Assembly (NCBI RefSeq): GCF_003626695.1
Contig: NZ_RBAH01000003.1
Coordinates: 1 to 63,630 of the forward strand
Length of the DNA: 63,630 bases
Reading direction: 5' to 3'
Source of the DNA: Paenibacillus ginsengarvi
GTDB taxonomy: Bacteria > Bacillota > Bacilli > Paenibacillales > NBRC-103111
Below, piece by piece: positions 29,333 through 38,697 of this stretch; positions within the stretch are counted from its first letter, which is position 1, and each line of letters begins with the position of its first letter. A model generated the notes under the pieces. That model did not search any database. It was not told the origin of the DNA and saw nothing but the letters and a program-made list of their open reading frames with translations. Position numbers and translations under genes: made by a program.

Positions 29333-29358
29333 AGCGGCAGGGAGTCATATCCCTGCCG
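29333..29358 (-). terminator. Terminator between thrC and the flavoprotein gene
   Basis: GCGGCAGGGA / TCCCTGCCGC stem; on the minus strand followed by TATTTTGC, so it best serves the leftward flavoprotein gene. Confidence 0.7.
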
Positions 29359-29384
29359 CCTGTCGTTCGAGTCCCGCCGAGAAA

Positions 29385-29948
29385 TCAGGCTTTGAGCACG
29401 TCGTGATCGACGTAACGCTCGCCATTCAGCTCGCTGATCACATTGATCGCCACTTTCGCTCCGTCTCCGGCCGTAATGATCGTATGTACGCTGACACCGG
29501 CACATGTGCCTGCAGCCCATACGCCTGAAACATTCGTTTTCCCTTGCGCATCCGTTTTGAAAATCGTCTTGACACGCGGCTCCGTACCGGGAATCGTCTC
29601 CAGTCCGGCAGCTTCGGCCAGATCGGTAAGGAAGCCCGTTGCGAGGATGACGTGCTGTGCTCTATAGGACGCATCCTCCGTCTTCACGCTTACTCCATCT
29701 TCTTCGCGGGAGAGACCGGTTACTTTGCCGGCGGCAAACTCGGCGCCGAACTGAGCGGCCTGCTTTTTGCCGGTTTCCAGCAAGTCGGGTCCGCTAGTTT
29801 CCATGACTCCGTAATGGTTCACTACCCAAGCCCGTTTCGTTACGCTTTGGTCGCTGTCTACAACCAGCACCTTTTTGCCCGCCTTGGCGGCGAAAATGGC
29901 GGCGCTTGCGCCCGCAGGGCCGGCACCTACGATAATAATGTCATGCAT
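29385..29948 (-). CDS. Short FAD-dependent oxidoreductase (thioredoxin reductase-like half)
   Basis: A 187-residue protein with the FAD-binding GAGPAGASAAIFAAKAGKKV at its start and the C-terminal FAD motif (GVWAAGTCAG). It resembles thioredoxin reductase but lacks the inserted NAD(P)H domain and the redox CxxC, so it is about 120 residues shorter than that enzyme. Both ends are intact, which suggests a compact family and not a truncation. Electron donor and substrate unknown. It stands alone. Confidence 0.8.
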   Translation of the reverse strand: MHDIIIVGAGPAGASAAIFAAKAGKKVLVVDSDQSVTKRAWVVNHYGVMETSGPDLLETGKKQAAQFGAEFAAGKVTGLSREEDGVSVKTEDASYRAQHVILATGFLTDLAEAAGLETIPGTEPRVKTIFKTDAQGKTNVSGVWAAGTCAGVSVHTIITAGDGAKVAINVISELNGERYVDHDVLKA

Positions 29949-30040
29949 GAACTCGTCCTCCTTCGTTTGGATGCTTCCTATTTCTATACTTTAGTATACA
30001 AAAAGTTTCTATGAAAATAAAATGTAAAACGAAAAACGGC

Positions 30041-30077
30041 AAAAATCCCTCGTCGCCGGGCGAGGGGGGGATTTTTA
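30041..30077 (-). terminator. Terminator of the DUF7662-like gene
   Basis: Minus strand AAAAATCCC...CTCG / CGAG..GGGATTTTT stem; near-symmetric, ending TTTTTGCCG. Confidence 0.75.
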
Positions 30078-30086
30078 CGAGTCCGG

Positions 30087-30338
30087 CTACAAGATCGCTC
30101 TCACAAACGTGACGCGCTCGCCGGGCTTGACATGGGATACTCTTCGGAAGACTTTGAGCCAGGCAATCGCCTGCGATTCGCTGTCGCTGATCGTGTTGTT
30201 CCACCACTGGGGCTCCGTCCTCGCCTTGGGCGGGAGCTGGAAGCCGAGAATGTCTTCGATTTGCTCGAATGCAAGGGTAACCCTCGGGTTCGTCTGAACA
30301 TTAAGGTACTCTTCGAGCCGCTTATATTTGTTCATCAT
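30087..30338 (-). CDS. Small protein, DUF7662-like
   Basis: An 83-residue cytoplasmic protein: MMNKYKRLEEYL, then VTLAFEQIEDILGFQLPPKA, WWNNT and a C-terminal RVTFVRA. This pattern (a YxxLxxYL start, 'F.eIe.ilg..LP..A', a WW pair and RVtF.R) recurs in a small family I know as DUF7662-like. The function is unknown. Start chosen at the ATG pair 30338/30335 behind GGTGA. Confidence 0.6.
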   Translation of the reverse strand: MMNKYKRLEEYLNVQTNPRVTLAFEQIEDILGFQLPPKARTEPQWWNNTISDSESQAIAWLKVFRRVSHVKPGERVTFVRAIL

Positions 30339-30471
30339 CGTTTCACCCGTTTCCAGTATAACGATTCGCTCTGAACAAATACTGAACAAACTCCGGGCAG
30401 GCGGCGGGGCATTCGTGAATACCGGGAAAATGTGCTACAATTTCAGTAAAATCTTTGTTACGGAGGCGTTT

Positions 30472-30978
30472 ATGTCCGGTAAAGACGAGCTGGTCCGATT
30501 CGGCGTATCAATGCCGTCGGAGCTTATTCAGCAATTCGATCTGTACATTTCGGAGCAGCGGTATACGAACCGGTCCGAGGCGATCCGCGATCTCGTCCGC
30601 AAAGCGATGCTCGCGCCGGGGCGGCTGCTTCCGGATCAGTTGGTCGCGGGTACGATCGTTATGGTGTACGATCACCACGTAAGCGAACTGCCGCTTGTGC
30701 TGATGGAGCTTCAGCATGACTATCACGAGCAGATCATTTCCAACATGCATGTCCATCTGAATCACGAGCAATGTCTGGAAATCATCGCCGTCCGCGGGCG
30801 GCTGGACAAGCTGAAGGAGCTTCAGGAGCAAATCCAGGTGCATCGCGGCGTCCTGTACTGCGAGCTGTCCGTCACCTATGTGGACGACGACAAGGACGAA
30901 CACGCCGGCCATACCGGCCGTGAACACGAGCACAAGCACGGGCACGGGCAAGAACACCGCCATCAAACGCACGAATAA
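30472..30978 (+). CDS. nikR: NikR-like nickel-responsive regulator with histidine-rich tail
   Basis: A 168-residue regulator: ribbon-helix-helix DNA-binding domain (residues about 5-48, RFGVSMPSELIQQFD) and an ACT-like metal domain whose ligands match NikR (His82; His93 and His95 in MHVHLNHEQC; Cys101). Residues 144-168 form an added tail with nine histidines in 25 residues. The ATG at 30472 has GGAGG upstream. NikR represses nickel import when nickel is plentiful; the nik importer follows directly. Confidence 0.92.
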   Translation: MSGKDELVRFGVSMPSELIQQFDLYISEQRYTNRSEAIRDLVRKAMLAPGRLLPDQLVAGTIVMVYDHHVSELPLVLMELQHDYHEQIISNMHVHLNHEQCLEIIAVRGRLDKLKELQEQIQVHRGVLYCELSVTYVDDDKDEHAGHTGREHEHKHGHGQEHRHQTHE

Positions 30979-30996
30979 GGTATGACGGAAAAATAA

Positions 30997-31036
30997 AGAT
31001 TCTGCGGCCTCCGGGCCCTTGGCAGAGTCTTTTTTC
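30997..31036 (+). terminator. Terminator of nikR
   Basis: AGATTCTGC / GCAGAGTCT imperfect stem followed by TTTTTT. It separates nikR from the importer operon. Confidence 0.8.
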
Positions 31037-31091
31037 ATGCCGAAAAGAGAGTAACATTCCCTAAAATTTTCGCAATTTCCAAAAAAAACTT

Positions 31092-31119
31092 CACATTCCG
31101 TTTTTTCGTGCTACAATAT
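31092..31119 (+). promoter_or_regulatory. Promoter of the nickel importer operon
   Basis: TTCACA (31092-31097) and TACAAT (31114-31119) with a 16-nt spacer, 41 nt before the nikA TTG start. I do not see a clear GTATGA-N16-TCATAC NikR operator; a GTATGAC half-site lies at 30981. Confidence 0.55.
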
Positions 31120-31160
31120 GACCGAAACGTAACACAGTAAATTTGTGGGAGGTCACCCTG

Positions 31161-32756
31161 TTGAGCAAGTCTTTTGCTGTTCGGTTTATGTTCCTACTTC
31201 TGCTTATAAGCCTCGTCGTCTCCGGCTGCGGCTCCAATTCGAAAGGCCGCGATAAGCCGGCGGACGAGCTTGTGCTTGCCGTCGGCGCCGAGCCGGAGGG
31301 CGGCTTCGATCCGACGACGGGCTGGGGCCGTTACGGCTCCCCGCTGTTCCAGAGCACGCTGTACAGACGCGACGCCCAGATGAAAATCGAGAACGATCTC
31401 GCCGCTTCCGGCTACGAAGTTAGCGCGGATGGTACCGTCTGGACCGTCAAGCTGCGCAAAGACGCGAAGTTTTCCGACGGCAAGCCGGTAACCGCCGCAG
31501 ATGTCAAATTCACGTTCGAAACCGCAGCCAAAAGTGGCTCGATCATCGATCTGACGAATATGAAAAGCGTAGAAGCGGAGGGTGACTACACGGTCCGGTT
31601 CACGCTCAAGGAAGCCCAGTCGACGTTCGTGACGCTGCTCATTACAACCGGCATCGTGCCGAAGCACGCTTACGGCAAAGATTACGCCGAGCATCCGATC
31701 GGCTCCGGTCCGTACAAGCTCGTCCAGTGGAATAAAGGCCAGCAGGTGATCGTGGAAGCGAACCCGGACTATTATGGGAAAAAGCCCTACTTCCGCAAGC
31801 TGACGTTCCTGTTTCTGAGCGAGGATGCCGCCTTCGCCGCCGCCAAGGCGAACAAGGTCGACGTTTCCTACATACCGGCAGCCTTCAGCAAACAGAAGGT
31901 GGATGGAATGCGCATCGAAGCCGTCCATACGGTGGACAACCGGGGGATCGTATTTCCTTACGTAAAAAGCGGCGGCAAGACGAAGGACGGTTATCCGATC
32001 GGCAACGACGTCACCGCCGATCCGGCTATCCGCAAAGCGATCAATACGGCCATTGACCGAAAGGCGCTCGTGCAGGGCGTGCTCGAAGGGTACGGAACGC
32101 CGGCATATACGGTCAACGACGGTCTGCCCTGGTACAACCCGAGCGCCGCCACGCCGGACGCCGACCCCGCCGGCGCGAAGAAGCAACTCACCGATGCCGG
32201 CTGGAAGGATACAACCGGCTCCGGCGTGCTGGAGAAAAACGGCCTGAAGGCGCAGTTTACGCTCGTCTACCCGTCCGGCGACGTTACCCGCCAGTCGCTC
32301 GCGCTGGCCGTGGCGGACATGATCAAGCCGATCGGCATCCGGATCGACGTTCAGGGCAAAAGCTGGGACGATATTGAAAAAACAATGCACGCTAACGCCG
32401 TCATGATGGGCTGGGGAAGCCACGATCCGCTCGAGATGTACAATCTGTACAGCAGTAAATACAGAGGCGTGGAATATTACAACTCCGGCTTCTACAGCAA
32501 CCCCGCCGTGGACGAGTGGATGAACAAAGCGCTCCGGGCTACGCGCGAGGAAGACGCGCTGGAATTTTGGAAAAAGGCGCAATGGGACGGAACGACCGGC
32601 GTCAGCGCGAAAGGCGATGCCCCCTGGGCTTGGCTGGTTAACATCGATCACCTGTACCTGGTCAAGGACAAGCTCGACATCGGCAAGCAGTTCATTCACC
32701 CGCACGGGCACGGCTGGCCGGTGACGGATAATATCGACGAGTGGATGTGGAAGTAA
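31161..32756 (+). CDS. nikA: Nickel ABC transporter substrate-binding lipoprotein
   Basis: A 531-residue SBP_bac_5 family lipoprotein (lipobox LVVSGC near residue 22) with the family signature (ASGYEVSADGTVWTVKLRKD, KFSDGKPVTAADVKFTFE). Such proteins carry nickel complexes, dipeptides or opines. The adjacent NikR argues for nickel or a nickel-metallophore complex. TTG 31161 follows GGGAGG at the proper distance. First gene of a five-gene importer. Confidence 0.88.
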   Translation: MSKSFAVRFMFLLLLISLVVSGCGSNSKGRDKPADELVLAVGAEPEGGFDPTTGWGRYGSPLFQSTLYRRDAQMKIENDLAASGYEVSADGTVWTVKLRKDAKFSDGKPVTAADVKFTFETAAKSGSIIDLTNMKSVEAEGDYTVRFTLKEAQSTFVTLLITTGIVPKHAYGKDYAEHPIGSGPYKLVQWNKGQQVIVEANPDYYGKKPYFRKLTFLFLSEDAAFAAAKANKVDVSYIPAAFSKQKVDGMRIEAVHTVDNRGIVFPYVKSGGKTKDGYPIGNDVTADPAIRKAINTAIDRKALVQGVLEGYGTPAYTVNDGLPWYNPSAATPDADPAGAKKQLTDAGWKDTTGSGVLEKNGLKAQFTLVYPSGDVTRQSLALAVADMIKPIGIRIDVQGKSWDDIEKTMHANAVMMGWGSHDPLEMYNLYSSKYRGVEYYNSGFYSNPAVDEWMNKALRATREEDALEFWKKAQWDGTTGVSAKGDAPWAWLVNIDHLYLVKDKLDIGKQFIHPHGHGWPVTDNIDEWMWK

Positions 32757-32807
32757 CCTCGAAATATCGAAATAGGCCGGGCGTCCGCCCGTTTAAGGAG
32801 TAAAACG

Positions 32808-33797
32808 ATGGTTCAGCGTACGATTTCGTTTGTGCTGCAAAAACTGGCGCGCCTGATCCTGCTGCTGGCGGCGATCATCATCATCTCGTTCGCTCTCGCC
32901 AGCGCCTCGCCGATCGACCCGATTCAGGCTTATGTCGGAGCGGATATGATGCGCGTAGGTCCCGAGCAGCGGCAGCTCATCGCCGAGCATTGGGGGCTGG
33001 ACCGCCCCGCCGCAGAGCGGTTTCTGCAGTGGGCCTCCTCCCTGCTGCACGGCGATTTGGGCACGTCCATGATGTACCGGGTCCCGGTGGCGGACGTCAT
33101 CCGCGAACGGTTCGCCAGCTCGCTGGCGCTCATGAGCTTTTCGTGGGTGCTGTCCGGTCTGCTCGGCTTCGTCTCCGGCATCGCCGCCGCCATGAACCAG
33201 GGGAAGTGGCTGGACCGGTTCATTAAATGGTACTGCTACACACTCGCCTCCACCCCGACGTTCTGGATGGGCCTGCTGCTGCTTATGGTATTCGCGGTAT
33301 GGCTCGGCTGGCTGCCGATCGGGCTGGGAACGCCGATCGGCGTCACCGACGAGCAGGTTACGTTATTCGACCGCATCCGCCATATGATTTTGCCGGCGAT
33401 GACGCTGAGTATCGTCGGCATCGCGCCGATCGCCCTGCATACGCGGCAGAAGCTTATCGATGTTCTGGCGAGCGACTACATGCTTTTCGCCAGGGCGCGC
33501 GGGGAACGCGGCTTCCTCCTGCTGCGGAGACACGGCTTGCGCAATATTGCGCTGCCGGCCGTTTCGCTGCATTTCGCTTCGTTCAGCGAATTGTTCGGCG
33601 GAGCCGTGCTGGCCGAGCAGGTCTTCTCGTATCCCGGTCTCGGTCAAGCGACCGTGGAGGCCGGACTTCGCGGCGACGTTCCGCTGCTGCTCGGCATCGT
33701 GCTGTTCAGCGCCCTCTTCGTATTCATCGGCAATCTGGCCGCGGACGCGCTGTACAAGCTTGTCGATCCACGGCTGAGAGAAAGGCGGGTGTCGTAA
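32808..33797 (+). CDS. nikB: Nickel ABC transporter permease NikB
   Basis: A 329-residue permease of the DppB/NikB type with six membrane helices, N-terminal TM then a periplasmic loop (QAYVGADMMRVGPEQRQLIAEHWGLD), and an EAA loop (ARARGERGFLLLRRHGLRNIALPA) for ATPase docking. Spaced 3 nt from nikC. Confidence 0.92.
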   Translation: MVQRTISFVLQKLARLILLLAAIIIISFALASASPIDPIQAYVGADMMRVGPEQRQLIAEHWGLDRPAAERFLQWASSLLHGDLGTSMMYRVPVADVIRERFASSLALMSFSWVLSGLLGFVSGIAAAMNQGKWLDRFIKWYCYTLASTPTFWMGLLLLMVFAVWLGWLPIGLGTPIGVTDEQVTLFDRIRHMILPAMTLSIVGIAPIALHTRQKLIDVLASDYMLFARARGERGFLLLRRHGLRNIALPAVSLHFASFSELFGGAVLAEQVFSYPGLGQATVEAGLRGDVPLLLGIVLFSALFVFIGNLAADALYKLVDPRLRERRVS

Positions 33798-33800
33798 GCG

Positions 33801-34667
33801 ATGCAATCGGATCAAACAACGGTTCGCGCCCGCGGACGATCCCGTTTGCGGCTGGGCCGTAGACAGGCTGCGCTTTTCACTTGCGTGGCGGCGGGCCTAC
33901 TCGTCGCCCTCGTCTGGCTGGGCGGGATGCTGCTCGGTTCCGACCCGCTGTCGACCCGGCTCGAGCTGCGGAATATGGCTCCTTCCGCGGCTCATCCGTT
34001 CGGCACCGACTGGCTCGGCCGGGACATGTTCACCCGCACCGTCAAAGGGCTTGCGCTCAGCATTAGCGTAGGCATGGTCGCGGCAGCGGCAAGCGTCGTG
34101 ATCGCCGCCGCGCTTGGACTGATCGCAGCTACAATGGGGCGGACAGCGGACAAGATCGTCAGCTTTCTGATCGACTTGTTTTTGAGCGTCCCGCATTTGG
34201 TCACGCTCATTTTGATCGCTTTTGTTTTCGGCGGAGGCATGAAGGGGGTTGTCGTCGGCGTCGCTCTTACCCACTGGCCGAGTCTGGCCCGCGTTATCCG
34301 GGCTGAAGTGCTCCAGCTGAAAACGGCCGACTACGTTCACATTTCGAAGCGGCTAGGCAAGTCGGGCTGGTGGATCGCTACGAGACATATGCTGCCCCAT
34401 CTGCTGCCTCAGCTGCTCGTAGGTTTGCTGCTGCTGTTCCCTCACGCCATCCTGCACGAAGCGTCAATTACGTTTATCGGGCTCGGCTTGTCGCCGCATC
34501 AGCCGGCGATCGGGATCATTTTGTCCGAATCGATGCGTTACTTGTCGACCGGCTTGTGGTGGCTGGCGTTTTTCCCCGGCCTTTGCCTGCTGTTCGTCGT
34601 CCGCGCCTTCGACGTGGCGGGAGAGCGGCTGCGGACGCTGCTCGACCCGCGGCAAACCCGGGAATGA
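33801..34667 (+). CDS. nikC: Nickel ABC transporter permease NikC
   Basis: A 288-residue permease of the DppC/NikC type with an N-terminal OppC-N segment, the conserved HPFGTDWLGRDMFTR, about six helices and an EAA loop (YVHISKRLGKSGWWIATRHMLP). The stop overlaps an in-frame ATG of nikD. Confidence 0.92.
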   Translation: MQSDQTTVRARGRSRLRLGRRQAALFTCVAAGLLVALVWLGGMLLGSDPLSTRLELRNMAPSAAHPFGTDWLGRDMFTRTVKGLALSISVGMVAAAASVVIAAALGLIAATMGRTADKIVSFLIDLFLSVPHLVTLILIAFVFGGGMKGVVVGVALTHWPSLARVIRAEVLQLKTADYVHISKRLGKSGWWIATRHMLPHLLPQLLVGLLLLFPHAILHEASITFIGLGLSPHQPAIGIILSESMRYLSTGLWWLAFFPGLCLLFVVRAFDVAGERLRTLLDPRQTRE

Positions 34668-34702
34668 ACGCCAATACGAACGAAAAAAGGAGCGCGAGAC
34701 GA

Positions 34703-35626
34703 TTGGCTCTGCTCGAAGTGGACGGCTTATCCGTCGCTTTCACCACCTACACGGGACGGTTCAGCCAGACATCGGTTCCCGTCCTTCACAACATGACACT
34801 CGATCTAAGCCGGGGGGAAATCGTCGCCGTCATCGGCTCGAGCGGCTCGGGCAAAAGCCTGCTCGCCCACGCGATTCTGGGCATTCTGCCCGGCAACGCG
34901 GCGGTTTCGGGAGACATCCGCTACGACGGCGAGCTATTAACGCAACAAAGGCAGGAAGCGCTGCGGGGCGCGGAAATCTCGCTTGTACCGCAAGCCGTAA
35001 GCTACCTCGATCCGCTTATGCGCGCGGGCGCCCAGGTGCGGACCGCCGTTCGCGGCGGAGACCCGGTCGCCGAGCAGCGCAAGGCGTTCGAGCGCTACCG
35101 TCTGCCGGAGCACGCGGAACGCTTCTACCCCCATCAGCTATCGGGCGGCATGGCGCGCCGCGTGCTCGTCTCGATGGCTACCGTCAGCGGAGCCCGGCTG
35201 CTCATCGCCGACGAGCCGACGCCCGGACTCGATCCGGACATCGTGCGCGAAACGGTGACGCAGCTGCGGGAGCTGGCTGATAGCGGCACGGCCGTGCTGC
35301 TTATCTCGCACGATCTGGAGTCTGCCCTTCAGGTCGCGGACCGGGTTGCCGTCTTTTACGCCGGAACTACGGTCGAGATCGCGCAGGCTAGCGACTTCAC
35401 CGCAGGCGGAAGCCGGCTTCGCCACCCGTACAGCAAAGCGTTATGGCGGGCGCTGCCGCAAAACGAGTTCGAGCCGATACCGGGCGCACAGCCTCAACCC
35501 GGCTCCCTCCCTCCCGGCTGCGTGTTCGCCCCGCGCTGCACGCTTGCAACGGACGACTGCACGGCGGAGCGCCCGGCGATGAAGGAACTCCGCGGCGGAA
35601 AGGTCAGGTGTATCCATGCCACTTGA
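34703..35626 (+). CDS. nikD: Nickel ABC transporter ATPase NikD
   Basis: A 307-residue ABC ATPase: Walker A (GSSGSGKS), signature (LSGGMARRV), Walker B (LLIADEPTPGLD) and H loop (LISHD), then the C-terminal oligopeptide/dipeptide transporter extension with a cysteine-rich stretch (PPGCVFAPRCTLATDDC). The TTG at 34703 has a strong ribosome site (AAAAAAGGAG) and gives the typical LALLEVDGLSVAF start; ATG 34664, overlapping nikC, is possible. Confidence 0.9.
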   Translation: MALLEVDGLSVAFTTYTGRFSQTSVPVLHNMTLDLSRGEIVAVIGSSGSGKSLLAHAILGILPGNAAVSGDIRYDGELLTQQRQEALRGAEISLVPQAVSYLDPLMRAGAQVRTAVRGGDPVAEQRKAFERYRLPEHAERFYPHQLSGGMARRVLVSMATVSGARLLIADEPTPGLDPDIVRETVTQLRELADSGTAVLLISHDLESALQVADRVAVFYAGTTVEIAQASDFTAGGSRLRHPYSKALWRALPQNEFEPIPGAQPQPGSLPPGCVFAPRCTLATDDCTAERPAMKELRGGKVRCIHAT

Positions 35627-36212
35627 AGGCCGCAAGCTCGCATTCCGCTACGATCGCGACCGCTGGCTATTTCGCGGCTTCGACATCCGGGTTGACGAGG
35701 GGGAAATCGTCGGCCTCGCCGGACCGAGCGGCTGGGGAAAAACAACGATAGGGCGATTGCTCGCCGGCTACGACAAGCCCGGCGAAGGAGAAGTGCTGCT
35801 GGACGGCAAGCCGCTTCCGCCGCAAGGCTGCTGCCCCGTCCAGCTCGTGTTCCAGCATCCCGAGAAAGCCGTCAATCCGCGTATGCGCATGCGCCGCATT
35901 CTGAGCGAGGGATGGAAGCCGGACCCGGCGTTTCGTGCGGCGATCGGAATAGCGGACGAATGGCTGGAGCGGTTCCCCGGCGAACTGTCCGGCGGCGAGC
36001 TGCAGCGGTTCTGCATCGCTAGGGCGCTCGGCCCGCAAACGCGTTACTTGATCGCGGACGAGATGACCACGATGCTCGATGCCGTAACGCAGGCGCAGCT
36101 ATGGCGCTTCGTGCTGGATGTTGCCGCCGAGCGGCGGCTCGGCCTGCTGGTCGTAAGCCACGAACGGAAGCTGCTGGAGCGTTTATGCAGCCGCGTGATT
36201 GAACTGCAATAA
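35616..36212 (+). CDS. nikE: Nickel ABC transporter ATPase NikE (minimal)
   Basis: A 198-residue ABC ATPase, overlapping nikD by 11 bases. Walker A GPSGWGKT, signature LSGGELQRF, Walker B YLIADEMTT and H loop VVSHE are intact, but the C-terminal extension usual in NikE or DppF is missing, so it is 50-70 residues shorter than those proteins. It ends the operon at a terminator near 36265-36307. Confidence 0.88.
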   Translation: MPLEGRKLAFRYDRDRWLFRGFDIRVDEGEIVGLAGPSGWGKTTIGRLLAGYDKPGEGEVLLDGKPLPPQGCCPVQLVFQHPEKAVNPRMRMRRILSEGWKPDPAFRAAIGIADEWLERFPGELSGGELQRFCIARALGPQTRYLIADEMTTMLDAVTQAQLWRFVLDVAAERRLGLLVVSHERKLLERLCSRVIELQ

Positions 36213-36263
36213 CCCGAACGAAGCCGCCAATTCGGGAGCCGGAAGGCGGATGACTCTCTCCGC

Positions 36264-36308
36264 CCCCGGCTGCGAGTCGGTAGCCTCCAGCCCGGGTCTT
36301 TTTTTCGT
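36264..36308 (+). terminator. Terminator of the nickel importer operon
   Basis: CCCCGGCT / AGCCCGGG imperfect stem with a large loop, followed by TCTTTTTTT. Confidence 0.65.
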
Positions 36309-36332
36309 CAATCCGCCCCGCACGCGGCCTGT

Positions 36333-37571
36333 TTACAAAGCGGGCTTCGGCTTCTCGAACGTATGCACTTTGTGCCAGCTCTGTCCCCCGTCTGCCGTCG
36401 TATACATTACCGCAGGCTCGCTATTGTCGGTATTAATCCACCAGCCCGACTTCGCGTCGGCGATCGCCAGCAATTGCGGCCCGTAGCCGGGCAAAGCCGT
36501 TTCCCCCGTCACCCAGGTACGTCCCCCGTCGGTCGTCCAGCCGATCGTGTTCGGCTTGTCGCACGCCGGGCACTGTCCGCCCATGAAGGCGACGTCCGGG
36601 CTTACGACGTACAGAGCCCCCGGCTTGCTGCCGCCGTTTTTCGGTCCTCCCGTATGCCCCATAGGAAATCCCGGCGCCGGTCCTCCCCCGGCCGTCGAAT
36701 TGGCGATAACCGTCTGCCACTCCTTCCCTCCATCCTTCGTATGAAACAGCGCATACGAAGTTTGCGTCATGCCCGATTCCCCGACCAGCTCTACCCACGC
36801 ATCGTTCGCTCCGGCCGAGCGGATCACCGCATCGGTAACCGCCGCGACTATCGGCTTGGAGAGCACATCCTGCCACGATTTGCCGCCATCGGCCGTTCGT
36901 TTGACCGTTATCGTATCGCCCTGCTGCGTGACGGCCCAGCCGTTTCCGGCGTCGTGGAAATAAGCGTCTCCTTTCGTATGCTCCGGGATCGCCAGTGTCG
37001 TCCAAGTCTTCCCGCCGTCCGTCGTTTTTGCATTAGCGCTAAAAGCCGTTTCCTGCGAGATGAAGTGCAGAAAGCCGCCATTCGGCACCGTGCCGGCCGC
37101 CGTCCATGTTTTCCCGCCATCCTTCGTAGCGAGCAGTTTCCGGCTCTTGACGCTGTCGCCCGTACCCTCCTCTATAACCGCCCATGCTTCGCGGCCATTC
37201 AGCGCGAATAACTGACGGACCGTGCCTTTGCCGCTGTACTGCGGACTCCAAGTTTGTCCGCCGTCGTCGGTATGAGCGATCCAGCCGTCGCCTCCAAGCC
37301 AGCCCGACTTCGCATCGGCGAGCCGTACGGCCGTCACGCGGTCCATCCGTACGGCGGCAAGCTGCTCCCCGGTCCCTTCCGTACGATCCGGCGTTTTGGG
37401 CGGCTCTGTCGGCTTCGAGCCGCCGGCCCCGCCGGGATTTACAGCTGAGGTTCCACCCTCCGGCGCGGGCGGAACGCTGCCCTGCGTGCCATCCGCCTGC
37501 CCGCAGCCGGATAGCAGCAGTCCAAGCATCAGCGCAGCGATTGTCCAAATTTTGGTTTGTGCTCTTCTCAT
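36333..37571 (-). CDS. BNR/YCF48-like repeat lipoprotein
   Basis: A 412-residue lipoprotein (MRRAQTKIWTIAALMLGLLL, lipobox LLSGC), a Pro/Gly-rich linker, then repeated TxDGGxTW units (TDDGGQTWSP, TKDGGKTWTA, TTDGGKTWTT, TADGGKSWQD, TKDGGKEWQT, TTDGGRTWVT, TTADGGQSWHK) that form the blades of a beta-propeller. Related proteins include photosystem assembly factor YCF48 and sialidase-like propellers; the role here is unknown, presumably extracellular binding. ATG 37571 has GGAGGAG 8 nt upstream. Confidence 0.85.
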   Translation of the reverse strand: MRRAQTKIWTIAALMLGLLLSGCGQADGTQGSVPPAPEGGTSAVNPGGAGGSKPTEPPKTPDRTEGTGEQLAAVRMDRVTAVRLADAKSGWLGGDGWIAHTDDGGQTWSPQYSGKGTVRQLFALNGREAWAVIEEGTGDSVKSRKLLATKDGGKTWTAAGTVPNGGFLHFISQETAFSANAKTTDGGKTWTTLAIPEHTKGDAYFHDAGNGWAVTQQGDTITVKRTADGGKSWQDVLSKPIVAAVTDAVIRSAGANDAWVELVGESGMTQTSYALFHTKDGGKEWQTVIANSTAGGGPAPGFPMGHTGGPKNGGSKPGALYVVSPDVAFMGGQCPACDKPNTIGWTTDGGRTWVTGETALPGYGPQLLAIADAKSGWWINTDNSEPAVMYTTADGGQSWHKVHTFEKPKPAL

Positions 37572-37791
37572 TGCTTCACTCCTCCAGACGTAAACCCTTT
37601 TTTCTTTGTATACCCTTATGGACGTCGGATCAACCCGTAAAGTTGCCGGACACTCGCACCAATCGGTGGCTGACGCATCACAATAGGCCTCGCGGGTCCG
37701 CATTTTCCCCAGTCCGAAAGGAAAAACAGCCGCTTGGGCGAATAACGTAGAAAGCGGCGTAAGCGCCGCAACAACGAGGAGGTGACGGCCG

Positions 37792-38682
37792 ATGGGCGAC
37801 TCGTATGAGCGTATGGTGCAGCACAATTGGAGACTGACGAACGTCTCGGCCTTGCAAACGATCGAGGGCAAAGGAAACCGGAGTATCCGTGTGTTTGCGG
37901 CGGCGGAGGGCATCTTCGCGCTTAAAACGTTCGATCCGGCCTTACCGGAGGAGCGGATCGTCGATTACACGGGTGCGCTTGTTTACTTGCAGGACCAGAG
38001 GCCCGGCATCTCCCCGAAGCTGGTTTCGACCGCAGCAGCCGGAACGTATATCCGGCATGAACACCAATATATGTACTTGATGGAATACATTCAGGGACGC
38101 CAGCTCGAGGAAACCGAGGAGGACGAATACAAGCTCGGCCGGGCGGCCGCGTCGCTGCACCGTCTGCGGGGCTGTCCGGTCCGGGCGAACCTTAATGTGC
38201 GGGAACGGATCGCGGACATGTGCAAGAGGTTTCACGCGTATCCGTTCAAATCCGAATACGATCGGATTATCGGGTCGCTGCCCGATTTCGACGCACTGCC
38301 CCAGTCGTTCATCCATACCGATATAGGCCCGCACAATGCGATGATGTCCGCTGAAGGGAATGTCGTTTTCATCGACCTGGACGATGCGGGAGAAGGGTCT
38401 ACGGTGATCGATGCCGGGTATCCGCTGATCGCGCAATTTGTCAGGTTTGACCCGCACACCGGCGAAATCCGCTTTAACGCCGCTCTTGCCCGCGCATTTT
38501 ACGCAGGCTATTTCTCCATGCAGCCGGTGCCCGGGCTGCATAAGGAGCTGCTTTTCGACGGCGCGGTGTTTATGCAGCTGATGTATATGCCGTGTTACGG
38601 GGAGAGCGGAATTATGCCGATGTGGGAGCTGCTCGCATACGCAATACGCAATCGTGACGCCATGCTTAAGGCCATAGGATGA
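37792..38682 (+). CDS. Aminoglycoside phosphotransferase (APH)-family kinase
   Basis: A 296-residue APH/choline-kinase-fold protein with the catalytic loop FIHTDIGPHNAM (HxDxxxxN) and the metal-binding VVFIDLDDAG. It resembles spore-coat CotS-type and homoserine-kinase-like members more than true aminoglycoside-resistance enzymes, so no substrate is assigned. The ATG follows GAGGAGGTGA. It is 15 nt from a DinB gene and probably in one operon with it. Confidence 0.8.
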   Translation: MGDSYERMVQHNWRLTNVSALQTIEGKGNRSIRVFAAAEGIFALKTFDPALPEERIVDYTGALVYLQDQRPGISPKLVSTAAAGTYIRHEHQYMYLMEYIQGRQLEETEEDEYKLGRAAASLHRLRGCPVRANLNVRERIADMCKRFHAYPFKSEYDRIIGSLPDFDALPQSFIHTDIGPHNAMMSAEGNVVFIDLDDAGEGSTVIDAGYPLIAQFVRFDPHTGEIRFNAALARAFYAGYFSMQPVPGLHKELLFDGAVFMQLMYMPCYGESGIMPMWELLAYAIRNRDAMLKAIG

Positions 38683-38697
38683 GGAGGAGAAGGAAAG

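Noticed and set aside
30328..30471. Long N-terminal extension of NikR
   Set aside because: The ribbon-helix-helix domain begins at the ATG at 30472, which has a strong GGAGG site; the extension overlaps the divergent gene's upstream region.
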